From: Kribbella antiqua
GTDB lineage: Bacteria; Actinomycetota; Actinomycetes; Propionibacteriales; Kribbellaceae
Length of the DNA: 64,000 nt
Direction of reading: 5' to 3'
Assembly: GCF_004345665.1 (NCBI RefSeq)
Contig: NZ_SLWR01000006.1
Location: 62,001 to 126,000 of the forward strand
Numbering within the stretch: position 1 is the stretch's first letter; every line of letters begins with the position of its first letter. Made by a program: the position numbers and the translations under genes. Positions 42,586 to 51,564 of this stretch are shown one piece after another. Below the pieces are notes generated by a model that saw nothing but the letters and a program-made list of their open reading frames with translations, was not told the origin of the DNA and did no database searches.

Positions 42586-43967
42586 TTCGCGGCCTCCATG
42601 GTGGACTGGGTGCGTTCGTGGAAGCGGTCGGCGACCGGGCGGATCAGCAGGTTGGCGACGAAGCCGGCGGCCAGTACGCCGACCATGGTGAACAGCGCGG
42701 GCCGGTAGGCTTCGGCGGTCAGTGTGCCCGGTTTCCCTTCCCGGTCGAGGAATCCGTTGATGATCAGCGGTCCGGCGACACCCGCCACCGACCAGGCGGT
42801 CAGCAGCCGCCCGTGGATCGCGCCGACCTGATAGGTCCCGAAGAGATCCCGCAGGTACGCCGGTACGGTCGCGAAGCCGCCGCCGTAGAACGACAGGATC
42901 ACCGCGGCCAGCAACACGAAGATCACCGTGCTGTTGTGCCCGACTGTGGCGAGCAGGAAGTAGAAAACGATGCCTACGCCCAGGTACATCGCGTAGATGG
43001 GCTTGCGGCCCATCACGTCCGACGTACTGGACCAGGCGAATCGGCCCGCCATGTTGAAGATCGACAGCAATCCGACGAAGCCCGATGCGGCCGCGACCGC
43101 GACGGTGGACTTGCCGTCGGCGCCGCGGAAGAAGTCCTGGATCATCGGGCTGGCCTGCTCGAGGATGCCGATACCGGCCGTGACGTTGCAGAGCAGGACC
43201 ACCCACAGGCACCAAAACTGTGGGGTCTTGATCGCGTTCGCGGCCGACACGCTGTTCGTGGTGACCAGCGCCTTCTGCTTGACCGATGCGGGGTCGAAAC
43301 CGTCCGGCTTCCAGCCGTCGGCGGGCACGCGGATGTTGAACACTCCGAACATCATGATCACGAAGTAGCCGATGCCGAGGGTGAGGAACAACGCGACCAG
43401 CGCACCACCGCCGGCCACAGACGCGCTGTTGCCGGGGTCGTAGTTGTCGTCGTACAGGCTGAGCAGCTGGCGCGACAGCGGACTGGCGACGAGTGCGCCG
43501 CCGCCGAAGCCCATGATCGCCAGACCGGTGGCCAGGCCCGGACGGTCCGGGAACCACTTGATCAGGGTCGAGACCGGCGAGATGTAGCCGATGCCGAGGC
43601 CGATACCGCCGATAACGCCGTACCCGAGGTAGACGATCCAGAGCTGACCGGTGCCGATGCCGAGGGCACCGACTCCGAAGCCGGTGGCCCAGAAGCAGGC
43701 GGACACGAACATCGCTTTGCGCGGGCCGTTGCGTTCCACCCAGGTGCCGCCGATCGCGGCGGACAGGCCCAGCATCACGATCGCGATGCTGAAGATCACC
43801 CCGATCGCGGTCTGGCTGGTGTCGAAGTGCTTCACCATCGACGTCTTGTAGACGCTGGTCGCGTAGGCCTGGCCGATGCACAGGTGGACGGCGAGCGCGG
43901 CCGGCGGGATCAGCCAGCGGCTGTACCCGGCGGGCGCGACAGTGTGCTCACGGTCGAGAAACGACAA
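42582..43967 (-). CDS. OFA family MFS transporter (OxlT-like)
   Basis: A 461-residue, 12-helix transporter resembling oxalate:formate antiporters: HLCIGQAYATSVYKTSMVKH in helix 1, GVIFSIAIVMLGLSAAIGGT, GGIGLGIGYISPVSTLIKWF, then PDRPGLATGLAIMGFGGGAL, and GRFAWSSTSDVMGRKPIYAM between the halves. TTG 43967 is chosen because GAAGGAGG ends four bases before it; an in-frame ATG at 44012 lacks such a site. The substrate could be oxalate, another monocarboxylate or an unrelated anion; none can be read. Operon with the 35-residue companion. Confidence 0.85.
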   Translation of the reverse strand: MSFLDREHTVAPAGYSRWLIPPAALAVHLCIGQAYATSVYKTSMVKHFDTSQTAIGVIFSIAIVMLGLSAAIGGTWVERNGPRKAMFVSACFWATGFGVGALGIGTGQLWIVYLGYGVIGGIGLGIGYISPVSTLIKWFPDRPGLATGLAIMGFGGGALVASPLSRQLLSLYDDNYDPGNSASVAGGGALVALFLTLGIGYFVIMMFGVFNIRVPADGWKPDGFDPASVKQKALVTTNSVSAANAIKTPQFWCLWVVLLCNVTAGIGILEQASPMIQDFFRGADGKSTVAVAAASGFVGLLSIFNMAGRFAWSSTSDVMGRKPIYAMYLGVGIVFYFLLATVGHNSTVIFVLLAAVILSFYGGGFATVPAYLRDLFGTYQVGAIHGRLLTAWSVAGVAGPLIINGFLDREGKPGTLTAEAYRPALFTMVGVLAAGFVANLLIRPVADRFHERTQSTMEAAK

Positions 43968-44084
43968 GATGCCTCCTTCTCTCGTCCCCCACACTGGTAG
44001 CCCCTCGCGCATACTGGCTCACTGTATGCATTTTGTGAAGTGTTGAATCACCTCTGAACCAGCACCGAGCCCGACCGGGCAGTC

Positions 44085-44116
44085 GTGTCGGGACGGGACA
44101 GTGTCGGGACGGGACA
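44085..44116. repeat. tandem 16-bp repeat
   Basis: GTGTCGGGACGGGACA occurs twice without a break at 44085-44100 and 44101-44116, upstream of the PH-domain gene. The repeats end 31 bp before the ATG. Confidence 0.85.
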
Positions 44117-44147
44117 AGGGAACCCGCGAACTGTGACACTGGGGGAC

Positions 44148-44747
44148 ATGGGCATCTCCGCGAAGTTGTTGGGTGAGGACGAGTACGTCGTCGTCAGCAC
44201 CCGGACGCACTGGAAGGCGCTGATCTTCCCGGTCTTCCTGCTGCTCGTGGTGGCGGGTGCGGGTGGGTTCCTGACCGCGATCGTGCCGACCGGCAGCCTG
44301 CAGACGCCGGCCCGGATCGCGATCCTCGCGGTCGGGGTGGTGGTGCTGCTGACCTTCGCGGCGAAGCCGTTCCTGAACTGGTTCTTCTCCACCTACACGC
44401 TGACCAACCGGCGGCTGATCACCCGGCACGGCATCCTGACCCGGACCGGCCGGGACATTCCGCTGATGCGGATCAACGACGTTTCCTACGAGCACGGCCT
44501 GATCGACCGGATGCTCGGCTGCGGCACTCTGCACATCGAGTCCGCCGGCGAGCGCGGCCAGGTGATCCTGCCGGACGTCCCGCACGTCGAGCACATCCAC
44601 CTGCAGATGTCGGACCTGCTGTTCGGCGGCCCCGACGGCAAGCCCGGCGACGGCATCCTGGACGGCGAGGAGCCGCCGGACCACATGCGTCGCCGCCAGC
44701 AGCCGACCACCGGCGACGACGGCCAGACCCTCTTCAGCTCCGACTAA
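44148..44747 (+). CDS. bacterial PH domain (YdbS/DUF304) membrane protein
   Basis: A 199-residue protein with two membrane helices (about residues 25-48 and 57-77: LIFPVFLLLVVAGAGGFLTA; IAILAVGVVVLLTFAAKPFL) followed by a bPH2 domain (STYTLTNRRLITRHGILTRT, GRDIPLMRINDVSYEHGLID, RMLGCGTLHIESAGERGQVI). The C-terminal tail is acidic and polar. Family function is unclear, perhaps membrane stress. ATG 44148 with GGGGGA in front is preferred over upstream in-frame starts within the tandem repeat. Confidence 0.85.
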   Translation: MGISAKLLGEDEYVVVSTRTHWKALIFPVFLLLVVAGAGGFLTAIVPTGSLQTPARIAILAVGVVVLLTFAAKPFLNWFFSTYTLTNRRLITRHGILTRTGRDIPLMRINDVSYEHGLIDRMLGCGTLHIESAGERGQVILPDVPHVEHIHLQMSDLLFGGPDGKPGDGILDGEEPPDHMRRRQQPTTGDDGQTLFSSD

Positions 44748-44780
44748 CCCGCGGCTGCTTCCCCGGGAATCTGAGACAGT

Positions 44781-45992
44781 TCAGAAGACCTCGATGCTGG
44801 CCGGCTGGATCGGCCAGCTGAAGGCTGCACCGGCCGTCGTGAGCGCGCCCGGGGTGTGCTCGGTGATCCGGCCGGTGGCGGCGAACTCGGCCAGCGACCG
44901 GCCGCCGAGATACACCGCGCCGAGTTCGGTCACGGACAGACTCAGGTCGGCCGGATCCTCGGTGCGTTCACAGCGCACCTGCGGGCCATTCGCAGTCAGC
45001 CTGAACCGGCCCGCGTTCGCCGCGATCAGGTCATCGGCGACTTCGAACACCAGATCGACGGGTACGGCGTACTGCCGCTGACCCAGCGCGCGGGCGACGT
45101 CGGTCACCCGGAGCCAGAGCGACTCGCTCACCCGGCGGTTCAGAGCGGTCGGCGTGGTGACGAGCTGCTGCAGTGGCTCGTCCATTGCGGCGTAGCTGAA
45201 CTGGAGCGTGGCGGCCAGATCCAAGGTCAGCACGTGCTGCCACAGTGCCCGGTAGGCGATCGGCTCGACCGCGACCAGTTCCTCGAGCGTCACCTCGTTG
45301 GCCGGGCCGGTCGGGCCCCAGTTCATCTTGCCGCGCCACAGTGCGTAGCCGTCCACGGCGCCGGTCTCGTCACGGTGCACCAGGATCCGGCGGGCGGTCT
45401 TTCCACCACGCCCGTCGGGCTTGTCCTGCAGACGCTTCTGCCATCCGAGCTCGGACCGGCCGGAGACTCCCGGACGGCGCTCCTGGAGGCTCCTCAACAG
45501 CGTCGCCAGCTCCTTCGCCGCGTCGTCCGGGGCCAGCTCAACGATCTCGCCGGGACGAATCCGCACGGCCGGCGGGCCGACTCGGTGCAGATCGATCTCG
45601 TACGACGTTGCCCAGGCGGCGGCGCCGTACCCGAACCTGCCGTAGATGGCAGGTTCGCTGGCCCAGAGCACCGCGATCGCCTCCGGCACCTCGCGCAACT
45701 GCCGCTGCATCAGCTCCGACAGGATGCCGCGCCGGCGGTGCGTCGCCCGCACGCCCACCCCGGTGACATGCGCGGCCGGCACCACCGCACCCGGCACGGA
45801 CAGATCTCGGGTCAACGCCCGCGCCGTCCCCACGAGATCGTCGCCATCGGTCGCAACCAGCGCGCGATCAGGCTCGAACATCGCCCGCCCCAGGTCATCG
45901 TCCGAGGCCTCGAACATCATCGCCCCGCCGAACAACCCCTGAATCTCGTCGTACTCGCCCCGCACCGCCGAACGAACACCAATCTCGGTCAT
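44781..45992 (-). CDS. Eis-type GNAT N-acetyltransferase
   Basis: A 403-residue protein with the Eis layout: N-terminal GNAT with acetyl-CoA site (AAHVTGVGVRATHRRRGILS, ELMQRQLREVPEAIAVLWAS, EPAIYGRFGYGAAAWATSYE), a second GNAT-like domain and a C-terminal SCP2-like domain (SVTELGAVYLGGRSLAEFAA), ending in VF with the C-terminal carboxylate that acts as general base in Eis. Relatives acetylate aminoglycosides or protein lysines; the substrate here is unknown. The start VRSAVRGEYDEIQGLF shows what the frameshifted paralogue at 18461-19671 should look like. Confidence 0.85.
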   Translation of the reverse strand: MTEIGVRSAVRGEYDEIQGLFGGAMMFEASDDDLGRAMFEPDRALVATDGDDLVGTARALTRDLSVPGAVVPAAHVTGVGVRATHRRRGILSELMQRQLREVPEAIAVLWASEPAIYGRFGYGAAAWATSYEIDLHRVGPPAVRIRPGEIVELAPDDAAKELATLLRSLQERRPGVSGRSELGWQKRLQDKPDGRGGKTARRILVHRDETGAVDGYALWRGKMNWGPTGPANEVTLEELVAVEPIAYRALWQHVLTLDLAATLQFSYAAMDEPLQQLVTTPTALNRRVSESLWLRVTDVARALGQRQYAVPVDLVFEVADDLIAANAGRFRLTANGPQVRCERTEDPADLSLSVTELGAVYLGGRSLAEFAATGRITEHTPGALTTAGAAFSWPIQPASIEVF

Positions 45993-46197
45993 CCCCGCAT
46001 CTTCACACGCCCGACCGACAAGTCGAGGGGGATTTTCGGACGTCGACGAACACCAGAACGCCCACGGGACCTACTTGTCCCAGGTCCCGGCTCCCGGAAT
46101 CCCGCCACCCGGACAACCCCGTCCACGTCCCGGGCACCACCTCTCTCGTCGCCGTCGATGGCGGGCTATTTCAGCGATAGTCGGCTCTCCGGCTCGA

Positions 46198-46625
46198 TGT
46201 GCGGGTGGTCGTTCGTTCCACACGGTGCCGCGATGCGCGGGCAGATGCCCGGAATCCCTGCGCGATCATTGACTGATCGCCGAGCGGGTTTGGGGAGCGC
46301 TACCCCACCTGAATCGACAAGCCAGACTCCCCAGTCCATGTGGGCATCACGGTGAACGACCGGCTGGTGGTGACCTTGTGCACCGCTCGACCATGGCGCG
46401 GCGGCGTGTCGTGGTCGAACCGTGCACAAGGCCGGGCACGACATCCTGAACAAGCCCGCGGACCGCCGCCGCGGCTGGTCGAGCCGATGTGAACCGGGGA
46501 GGGTTTTGCCTCGGATGGGGCGGAAAACCCTCCCCGGTCGTCAGGGCACGACCCGCTGGTCCGGCGATTCGCCACGAGGCCGGCGACCGGCTCGGATGCC
46601 GAAGCGATGAACGACCACCCACACA
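46198..46625. repeat. 17-bp inverted repeats bounding a 428-bp segment
   Basis: TGTGCGGGTGGTCGTTC (46198-46214) matches the reverse complement of GAACGACCACCCACACA (46609-46625) at 16 of 17 bases. Similarity continues outward: over 32 bp about 26 bases match. The inverted copies enclose 428 bp that contain two further hairpins. No flanking target-site duplication was evident. Confidence 0.55.
46493..46538. terminator. 15-bp perfect hairpin
   Basis: ACCGGGGAGGGTTTT (46493-46507) pairs perfectly with AAAACCCTCCCCGGT (46524-46538) around a 16-nt loop. It is strong enough to act as a terminator, but no gene ends next to it on either strand, so its role is unclear. Confidence 0.5.
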
Positions 46626-46761
46626 TGTGGCAGAAGAGCCCGATAGCCCCTCATTTAGCCGCCAGCGGTCAAACAACCCGGTATCGGGCCGGCCAGAAGG
46701 TGAAATCAGCTCCGAACTAGCACTCACGCAGCCCGGAGTCGTTCCCCGACCCCACCTCGCA

Positions 46762-47022
46762 CTAGTTGTCGACCTGGGAGCCGAAGGTTTTGCGGAGCTC
46801 CGGGTAGTCCGGTTCAGTGAACAGCTTTCTGGTGTTCTGCTTGGTGGCGACCAGGAGCGCGCAGCCCTCGGTTGCCGAACCCTCGACCTGGCCGGTGGCG
46901 ATCTCGCGCCGTGTCTTCGCCTCGTACATGGTGGCGTGGTAGATCCCTCGATGCAGAGGCAGCGAACTTCCGGTGAAGTTGCAGGTCTTCAGCTCGCCGC
47001 CGTCGTCCGGGTCACCCAGGCC
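46762..47022 (-). pseudogene. C-terminal gene remnant, no start codon
   Basis: Reading minus, an 86-residue frame begins right at the acyl-CoA dehydrogenase stop and runs to TAG (46762-46764). The peptide looks genuine: GELKTCNFTGSSLPLHRGIY, HATMYEAKTRREIATGQVEG, CALLVATKQNTRKLFTEPDY, ending KTFGSQVDN. No ATG, GTG or TTG start precedes it before an upstream TAA; the first is an internal ATG in HATMYEAK. It seems to be the C-terminal part of a secreted or membrane protein whose N-terminus has been lost. I do not recognise the family. Confidence 0.5.
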
Positions 47023-47023
47023 C

Positions 47024-48187
47024 TCAGCCGAGGCCCTTTAGCAACTGGCGGGCCATGACGATTCTTTGGACCTGGTTGGTGCCTTCGTAGATTTGGGTGA
47101 TTTTGGCGTCGCGCATCATGCGTTCGACCGGGTAGTCATGGGTGTAGCCGTAGCCGCCGAGGAGTTGTACGGCGTCGGTGGTGACGGCCATCGCCACGTC
47201 GGAGGCGAAGCACTTGGCGGCGGCGCCGAAGTAGGTCAGGTCGGCGTCACCACGCTCGGAGCGGGCGGCGGCGGCGTACGTGAGCTGACGGGCGGCCTCG
47301 ATCTTCATGCCCATGTCGGCGAGCATGAACTGCAGCCCCTGGAACTCGGCGATCGCCTTGCCGAACTGCTTGCGTTCCTTCACGTAGCCGAGCGCGTAGT
47401 CGAGCGCGCCCTGGGCGATCCCGAGCGCCTGCGCCGCGATCGTCACCCGGGTGTGGTCGAGCGTGGCCATCGCCGTACTGAAACCGGTGCCGGGATCGCC
47501 GATCAGCCGTGCAGCGGGGATCCGGACGTTGTCGAAGTACACCTCGCGGGTCGGCGAGCCCTTGATGCCGAGCTTCTTCTCCGGCGCGCCGAAGGACACG
47601 CCCTCGTCGGCCTTCTCCACCACGAAAGCGCTGATCCCCTTCGACCGGGCGTCGGGATCGGTCACTGCGAACACGGTGTAGAAGTCGCTCACGCCGGCGT
47701 TGGTGATCCACCGCTTCACGCCGTTCACCACGTAGGAATCCCCATCGCGTACGGCGCGGGTCTTCATCGAGACGGCGTCCGAACCGGCTTCGGGCTCCGA
47801 CAGGCAGTACGAGAACATCGAGTCACCCGCGGCCACCGGCGGCAGGTACTTCTGCTTGACCTCTTCCGACGCGGACAGCAGCAGCGGCAGCGAGCCGAGC
47901 TTGTTCACCGCCGGGATCAGCGAGGTCGAGGCGCACGCCCGGGCGACCTCCTCGATCACGATCACCGTCGCGAGTGCGTCCGCCCCGGCGCCGCCGTACT
48001 GCTCCGGGATGTGCGGCGCGTGGAAGTCCGACGCCTTGAGCGCGTCGTACGACGCCTTCGGGAACTCCGCCAGCTCGTCCACGTCACCGGCGTGCGGGGC
48101 GACCTTGGCGTCGCAGACGTCGCGGACCGCCTCCCGGATCGCCTGGTGCTCCTCGGACAGCGCGTACAGGTCGAAAGAGTTACTCAC
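47024..48187 (-). CDS. acyl-CoA dehydrogenase
   Basis: A 387-residue acyl-CoA dehydrogenase: YALSEEHQAIREAVRDVCDA at the N-terminus, FSYCLSEPEAGSDAVSMKTR, WITNAGVSDFYTVFAVTDPD, KERKQFGKAIAEFQGLQFML, LLGGYGYTHDYPVERMMRDA and QIYEGTNQVQRIVMARQLLK. The catalytic glutamate is expected in the IYEGTNQ segment as in the short-chain enzymes. GTG 48187 lies 7 nt after TACAGT, so a leaderless mRNA is likely. Transcribed alone, divergent from ugd. Substrate unknown. Confidence 0.9.
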   Translation of the reverse strand: MSNSFDLYALSEEHQAIREAVRDVCDAKVAPHAGDVDELAEFPKASYDALKASDFHAPHIPEQYGGAGADALATVIVIEEVARACASTSLIPAVNKLGSLPLLLSASEEVKQKYLPPVAAGDSMFSYCLSEPEAGSDAVSMKTRAVRDGDSYVVNGVKRWITNAGVSDFYTVFAVTDPDARSKGISAFVVEKADEGVSFGAPEKKLGIKGSPTREVYFDNVRIPAARLIGDPGTGFSTAMATLDHTRVTIAAQALGIAQGALDYALGYVKERKQFGKAIAEFQGLQFMLADMGMKIEAARQLTYAAAARSERGDADLTYFGAAAKCFASDVAMAVTTDAVQLLGGYGYTHDYPVERMMRDAKITQIYEGTNQVQRIVMARQLLKGLG

Positions 48188-48323
48188 GAGTTGCACTGTA
48201 CGACGCAACTCCTGCGGACCGGCACCCGTCGTACCCCGAAAGTGACCAACGGCGCACTGTCCGGGGGCCAACAGACACCGGCGGGGTCATCGGGTGGTAA
48301 CCGTGGTGGGTAGAGTCCCGGGC

Positions 48324-49661
48324 ATGAGTGAAGCGACCTCCCGCCCCCTGCGGATCGCCGTCATCGGCACCAACTACCTGGGCGCGAACACCGCCGCCGG
48401 CATGGCCGAGTTCGGTTTCGACGTCATCGGTGTCGAGATCGACGAGCACCGGCTGAAGCTGCTGAACGACGGCAAGGCCCCGCTGTACGAACCGGGGCTG
48501 GACCCGCTGCTGAAGACGCACGTCGACTCCGGCCGGCTGCGGTTCACCAAGGACTACCGGGAGATCGCGGACTGGGCCGACGTGCACTTCATCTGCGTCG
48601 GCACCCCGCAGCAGGAGGGCAGCGAGGCGGCCGACCTGTCCCAGGTCAACTCGGTCGTCGACATGCTCGCACCGCTGCTGACCGTGCCGACTCTGGTGGT
48701 TGGCCGGTCCACGGTCCCAGTCGGTACGTCGAAGCTCGTCGAGCAGCGCTTCCACGCCGAGTCCCCGGCCGGTACGGCGGTCGAGATCGCCTGGCAGCCG
48801 GAGTTCCTCCGCGAGGCGCACGGCGTCGAGGACACGCTGCGCCCGGACCGACTGGTGTTCGGCGTCCAGTCCGAGGCCGCAGAGGCCCGGCTGCGCGAGG
48901 TGTTCGCCACCCCGATCGCCGAAGGTACGCCGGTCGTGGTGTGCAATCTGCCGACCGCCGAACTGGTGAAGGGCGGTGCGAACGCCTTCCTGGCCACCAA
49001 GATCTCGTTCATCAACGCGCTGGCCGAGATGGCCGACGCGACCGGTGCCGACGTCACCCAGCTGGCGGACGCGCTCGGGTACGACAAGCGGATCGGCCGC
49101 GGCGCACTGAACGCCGGCCCCGGGTACGGCGGCGGCTGCCTGCCGAAGGACCTGCGTGCCTTCATGCACCGCGCCGGTGAGCTCGGCGTCGAGGAAGTGA
49201 TCACGCTGCTGCGCGAGGTGGACGACATCAACCAGCACCGCCGGGCCCGAGTCGTCGATGTCACCCACGAACTGCTCGGTGCCGAGTGGGTCGGCAAGAA
49301 CGTCACCGTCCTCGGCGCGGCGTTCAAGGCCGGCACCGACGACGTCCGCGACTCGCCGGCCCTCGACGTGGCCGGCCGGATCCAGCTGCACGGCGCCAAC
49401 GTCACGGTCTTCGACCCGGAGGCGATGGAGAACGCCCGCAAGGTCCGCCCGACCCTGCGCTACGCCGGGTCGGCCGTCGAGGCCTGCGAGGGCGCTCACG
49501 CCGTACTGCACCTGACCGAGTGGCCGGAGTTCCGCGAACTCGACCCGGCGGCGCTGCGCGGCGTCGTCGAGCACCCGGTGGTGATCGACGCGCGGCTCTC
49601 CCTGGACGCCCGAAAGTGGCGCGCGGCGGGCTGGACCTACCGGGCCCCCGGTAAGCCTTAA
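48324..49661 (+). CDS. ugd: UDP-glucose 6-dehydrogenase
   Basis: A 445-residue NAD-dependent dehydrogenase that oxidises UDP-glucose to UDP-glucuronate for surface polysaccharides. N-terminal Rossmann IAVIGTNYLGANTAAGMAEF (residues 12-31), VHFICVGTPQQEGSEAADL, EIAWQPEFLREAHGVEDTL, KISFINALAEMADATGADV, and the catalytic cysteine in GGGCLPKD at residue 272. The C-terminal domain (VLGAAFKAGTDDVRDSPALD) is complete. ATG 48324 follows TAGAGT by 7 nt (leaderless). The related GDP-mannose dehydrogenase is a less likely alternative. Confidence 0.9.
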   Translation: MSEATSRPLRIAVIGTNYLGANTAAGMAEFGFDVIGVEIDEHRLKLLNDGKAPLYEPGLDPLLKTHVDSGRLRFTKDYREIADWADVHFICVGTPQQEGSEAADLSQVNSVVDMLAPLLTVPTLVVGRSTVPVGTSKLVEQRFHAESPAGTAVEIAWQPEFLREAHGVEDTLRPDRLVFGVQSEAAEARLREVFATPIAEGTPVVVCNLPTAELVKGGANAFLATKISFINALAEMADATGADVTQLADALGYDKRIGRGALNAGPGYGGGCLPKDLRAFMHRAGELGVEEVITLLREVDDINQHRRARVVDVTHELLGAEWVGKNVTVLGAAFKAGTDDVRDSPALDVAGRIQLHGANVTVFDPEAMENARKVRPTLRYAGSAVEACEGAHAVLHLTEWPEFRELDPAALRGVVEHPVVIDARLSLDARKWRAAGWTYRAPGKP

Positions 49662-49676
49662 AGAGCCGGGCAAGCC

Positions 49677-50897
49677 TCAGGAGACCGTTGCCGAGCGGAG
49701 GACGGGGCGGGTCAGTACGACGACACCGGTCAGGGCAGCCGCGATCGAGATGGCGAGGCAGACACCGGTGATGCCCACTCCGTCCAGATCGGCCAGGCTG
49801 CCCAGGATCGGGTTCATCACGACCAGGGCCAGGCTCTGGCACAGCACCACGATGGACTGCAGCCGGGACTGATACTCCCGCTCGACCGAGTTCATCAGCA
49901 GCGGCAGCACGTGCCCGGTGAAGGTGCCTACCCCGATCCCGCTGAGCACACCAGCAGCGAAGGCCAACGGGAGCGGCTCGAACACGGAGAGACCGAGCAG
50001 ACCGGCGGACGCCACCAGCAGTCCAGCGGCGGCGAACATCCCGGGCCGCGGAAACGCGCCACGCATCAGAATGCGCAGCGCGATCACCCCAACCCCCAGA
50101 CTGCGGCTCGCGACCAGCAGGCCGGCCGTCGCCGCGTCCCATCCGTGCGAGCGGGCCAGCAGGGGCATCAGCAGCGCGTCCAGCGGCATCAGCAACCCGG
50201 CGGCGACCGTCATCGTGATCAGCAAGGCCCGGGTCAGCGGCCGCCCGAACGCGACCTTGATGCCGGCCCCGATCGAACGGATCATGCCGGACGGCATCCG
50301 CCCCGGTGGGGTGATCGCCTTCCGCAACACGATCAGTACGGCGATCATCACCGCGAAGGTCAGCGCGTCGAAACCGGCGGCGGCCGCGAGGCCGGACCAG
50401 TTGACCAGGATGCCGCCGACCGCCGTGCCGGTGACGGCGAAGACGACGCCGGTGACCTGGAAGCTGGCCAGCGCCCGCGGCACCTGCGCCGACGGGACGA
50501 GCAGCCGTGGCATCGAACGGGACGACGGCAGGAAGAACGCGTCGATCACCCCGACCACGAGGGCCAGGACGACCAGCAGCCAGATGGGTTCGCCCGCGAT
50601 CGCCGTGGCCGGGACCAGCGCCGCCGTCACCGCGAACATCGCCGTACAGCTGGCCAACAGAACGCGGGGTGCGCCGAATCGGTCGCCGATCGCACCGCCG
50701 ACCAGCAGCAGCGCTGCCCGGGGCGCGGCGGCCAGCAACAGGATCAGGCCCGCGACGCTGCCGCCGTGCCGAGTGGCGGACCAGCCGATGGCGAACGTCA
50801 TCGTCAGGTCGCCCAGCAGGGATACGGCAGCACCGAACAGCCAGATCCAGTAACGGACCGGGATACTCTGCGTATCCGATTCAGCGGGCGGAGTCAC
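49677..50897 (-). CDS. MFS transporter
   Basis: A 406-residue, 12-helix major facilitator of the MFS_3/enterobactin-exporter-like type: YWIWLFGAAVSLLGDLTMTF, AAPRAALLLVGGAIGDRFGA, FFLPSSRSMPRLLVPSAQVP, RALASFQVTGVVFAVTGTAV, then a second half starting KVAFGRPLTRALLITMTVAA. GTG 50897 begins MTPPAESD. No substrate clue comes from the neighbours (ugd and purE). Likely an exporter. Confidence 0.85.
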   Translation of the reverse strand: MTPPAESDTQSIPVRYWIWLFGAAVSLLGDLTMTFAIGWSATRHGGSVAGLILLLAAAPRAALLLVGGAIGDRFGAPRVLLASCTAMFAVTAALVPATAIAGEPIWLLVVLALVVGVIDAFFLPSSRSMPRLLVPSAQVPRALASFQVTGVVFAVTGTAVGGILVNWSGLAAAAGFDALTFAVMIAVLIVLRKAITPPGRMPSGMIRSIGAGIKVAFGRPLTRALLITMTVAAGLLMPLDALLMPLLARSHGWDAATAGLLVASRSLGVGVIALRILMRGAFPRPGMFAAAGLLVASAGLLGLSVFEPLPLAFAAGVLSGIGVGTFTGHVLPLLMNSVEREYQSRLQSIVVLCQSLALVVMNPILGSLADLDGVGITGVCLAISIAAALTGVVVLTRPVLRSATVS

Positions 50898-50971
50898 GAG
50901 CGACGACCTTAGACGACATCGGTTGGGATCTCACGACTACCCGGCCCAGCCTGGGGAAAACCGTCGCGGAC

Positions 50972-51475
50972 TCAGGATTTACGGAGCTCTGCCGCGCCGT
51001 CACGGACCGTAGCGCCTTTGGCCCGCGCCAGCTCCGCCAGTGACTCCTGGAAAGCACTCACCCGGTCCCGCAGCTTCTCGTCGGAAGCGGCCAGAATCCG
51101 TACGGCGAGCAGCCCGGCGTTCCGCGCGTTGCCGATCGACACCGTCGCCACCGGCACTCCGGCCGGCATCTGCACGATCGACAGCAGCGAGTCCATCCCG
51201 TCCAGGTACTTGAGCGGCACCGGCACGCCGATCACCGGCAGCGGCGTCACCGCCGCGAGCATGCCGGGCAGGTGCGCGGCACCACCGGCGCCCGCGATGA
51301 TCACCTTCAGGCCCCGCTCGTGGGCTGACCGTCCGTAGTCGATCATCTCGGCCGGCATCCGGTGCGCCGACACGACATCTGCCTCAAAGGGCACGTCGAA
51401 CTCGGCGCACGCCTCCGCCGCGGCCTTCATCGTCGGCCAGTCCGAGTCCGACCCCATCACGATGCCAACACTCAT
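50972..51475 (-). CDS. purE: 5-(carboxyamino)imidazole ribonucleotide mutase
   Basis: A 167-residue class I PurE, which moves the carboxylate of N5-CAIR to give CAIR in purine synthesis. Motifs: [78 protein letters not shown] and [23 protein letters not shown] 51475 is the family start; the longer frame would extend into the repeat-containing gap. Downstream of purK on the same strand. Confidence 0.95.
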   Translation of the reverse strand: MSVGIVMGSDSDWPTMKAAAEACAEFDVPFEADVVSAHRMPAEMIDYGRSAHERGLKVIIAGAGGAAHLPGMLAAVTPLPVIGVPVPLKYLDGMDSLLSIVQMPAGVPVATVSIGNARNAGLLAVRILAASDEKLRDRVSAFQESLAELARAKGATVRDGAAELRKS

Positions 51476-51564
51476 CGGCGTCCTCGCTTCGCTCCGGGCG
51501 CCGACGAGGCACAAGACGGGCTGTGCTTGATGATGACCTCGCTCCGCTCGCTCATTGGTTTCCC

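Larger units (their letters stand above)
45993..46761. other. 769-bp region with no convincing gene, rich in inverted repeats
   Basis: Short open frames exist on both strands but none has a ribosome binding site, family resemblance or the third-position pattern of its neighbours. Instead the DNA has three nested inverted repeats (46198-46214 with 46609-46625; 46374-46383 with 46422-46431; 46493-46507 with 46524-46538). It may be the remains of a mobile element or decayed genes. Confidence 0.5.

Noticed and set aside
46489..47058. 189-codon plus-strand frame in the 46-47 kb region
   Set aside because: No ribosome binding site or domain; it is antisense to the better-supported remnant and crosses the dehydrogenase end.
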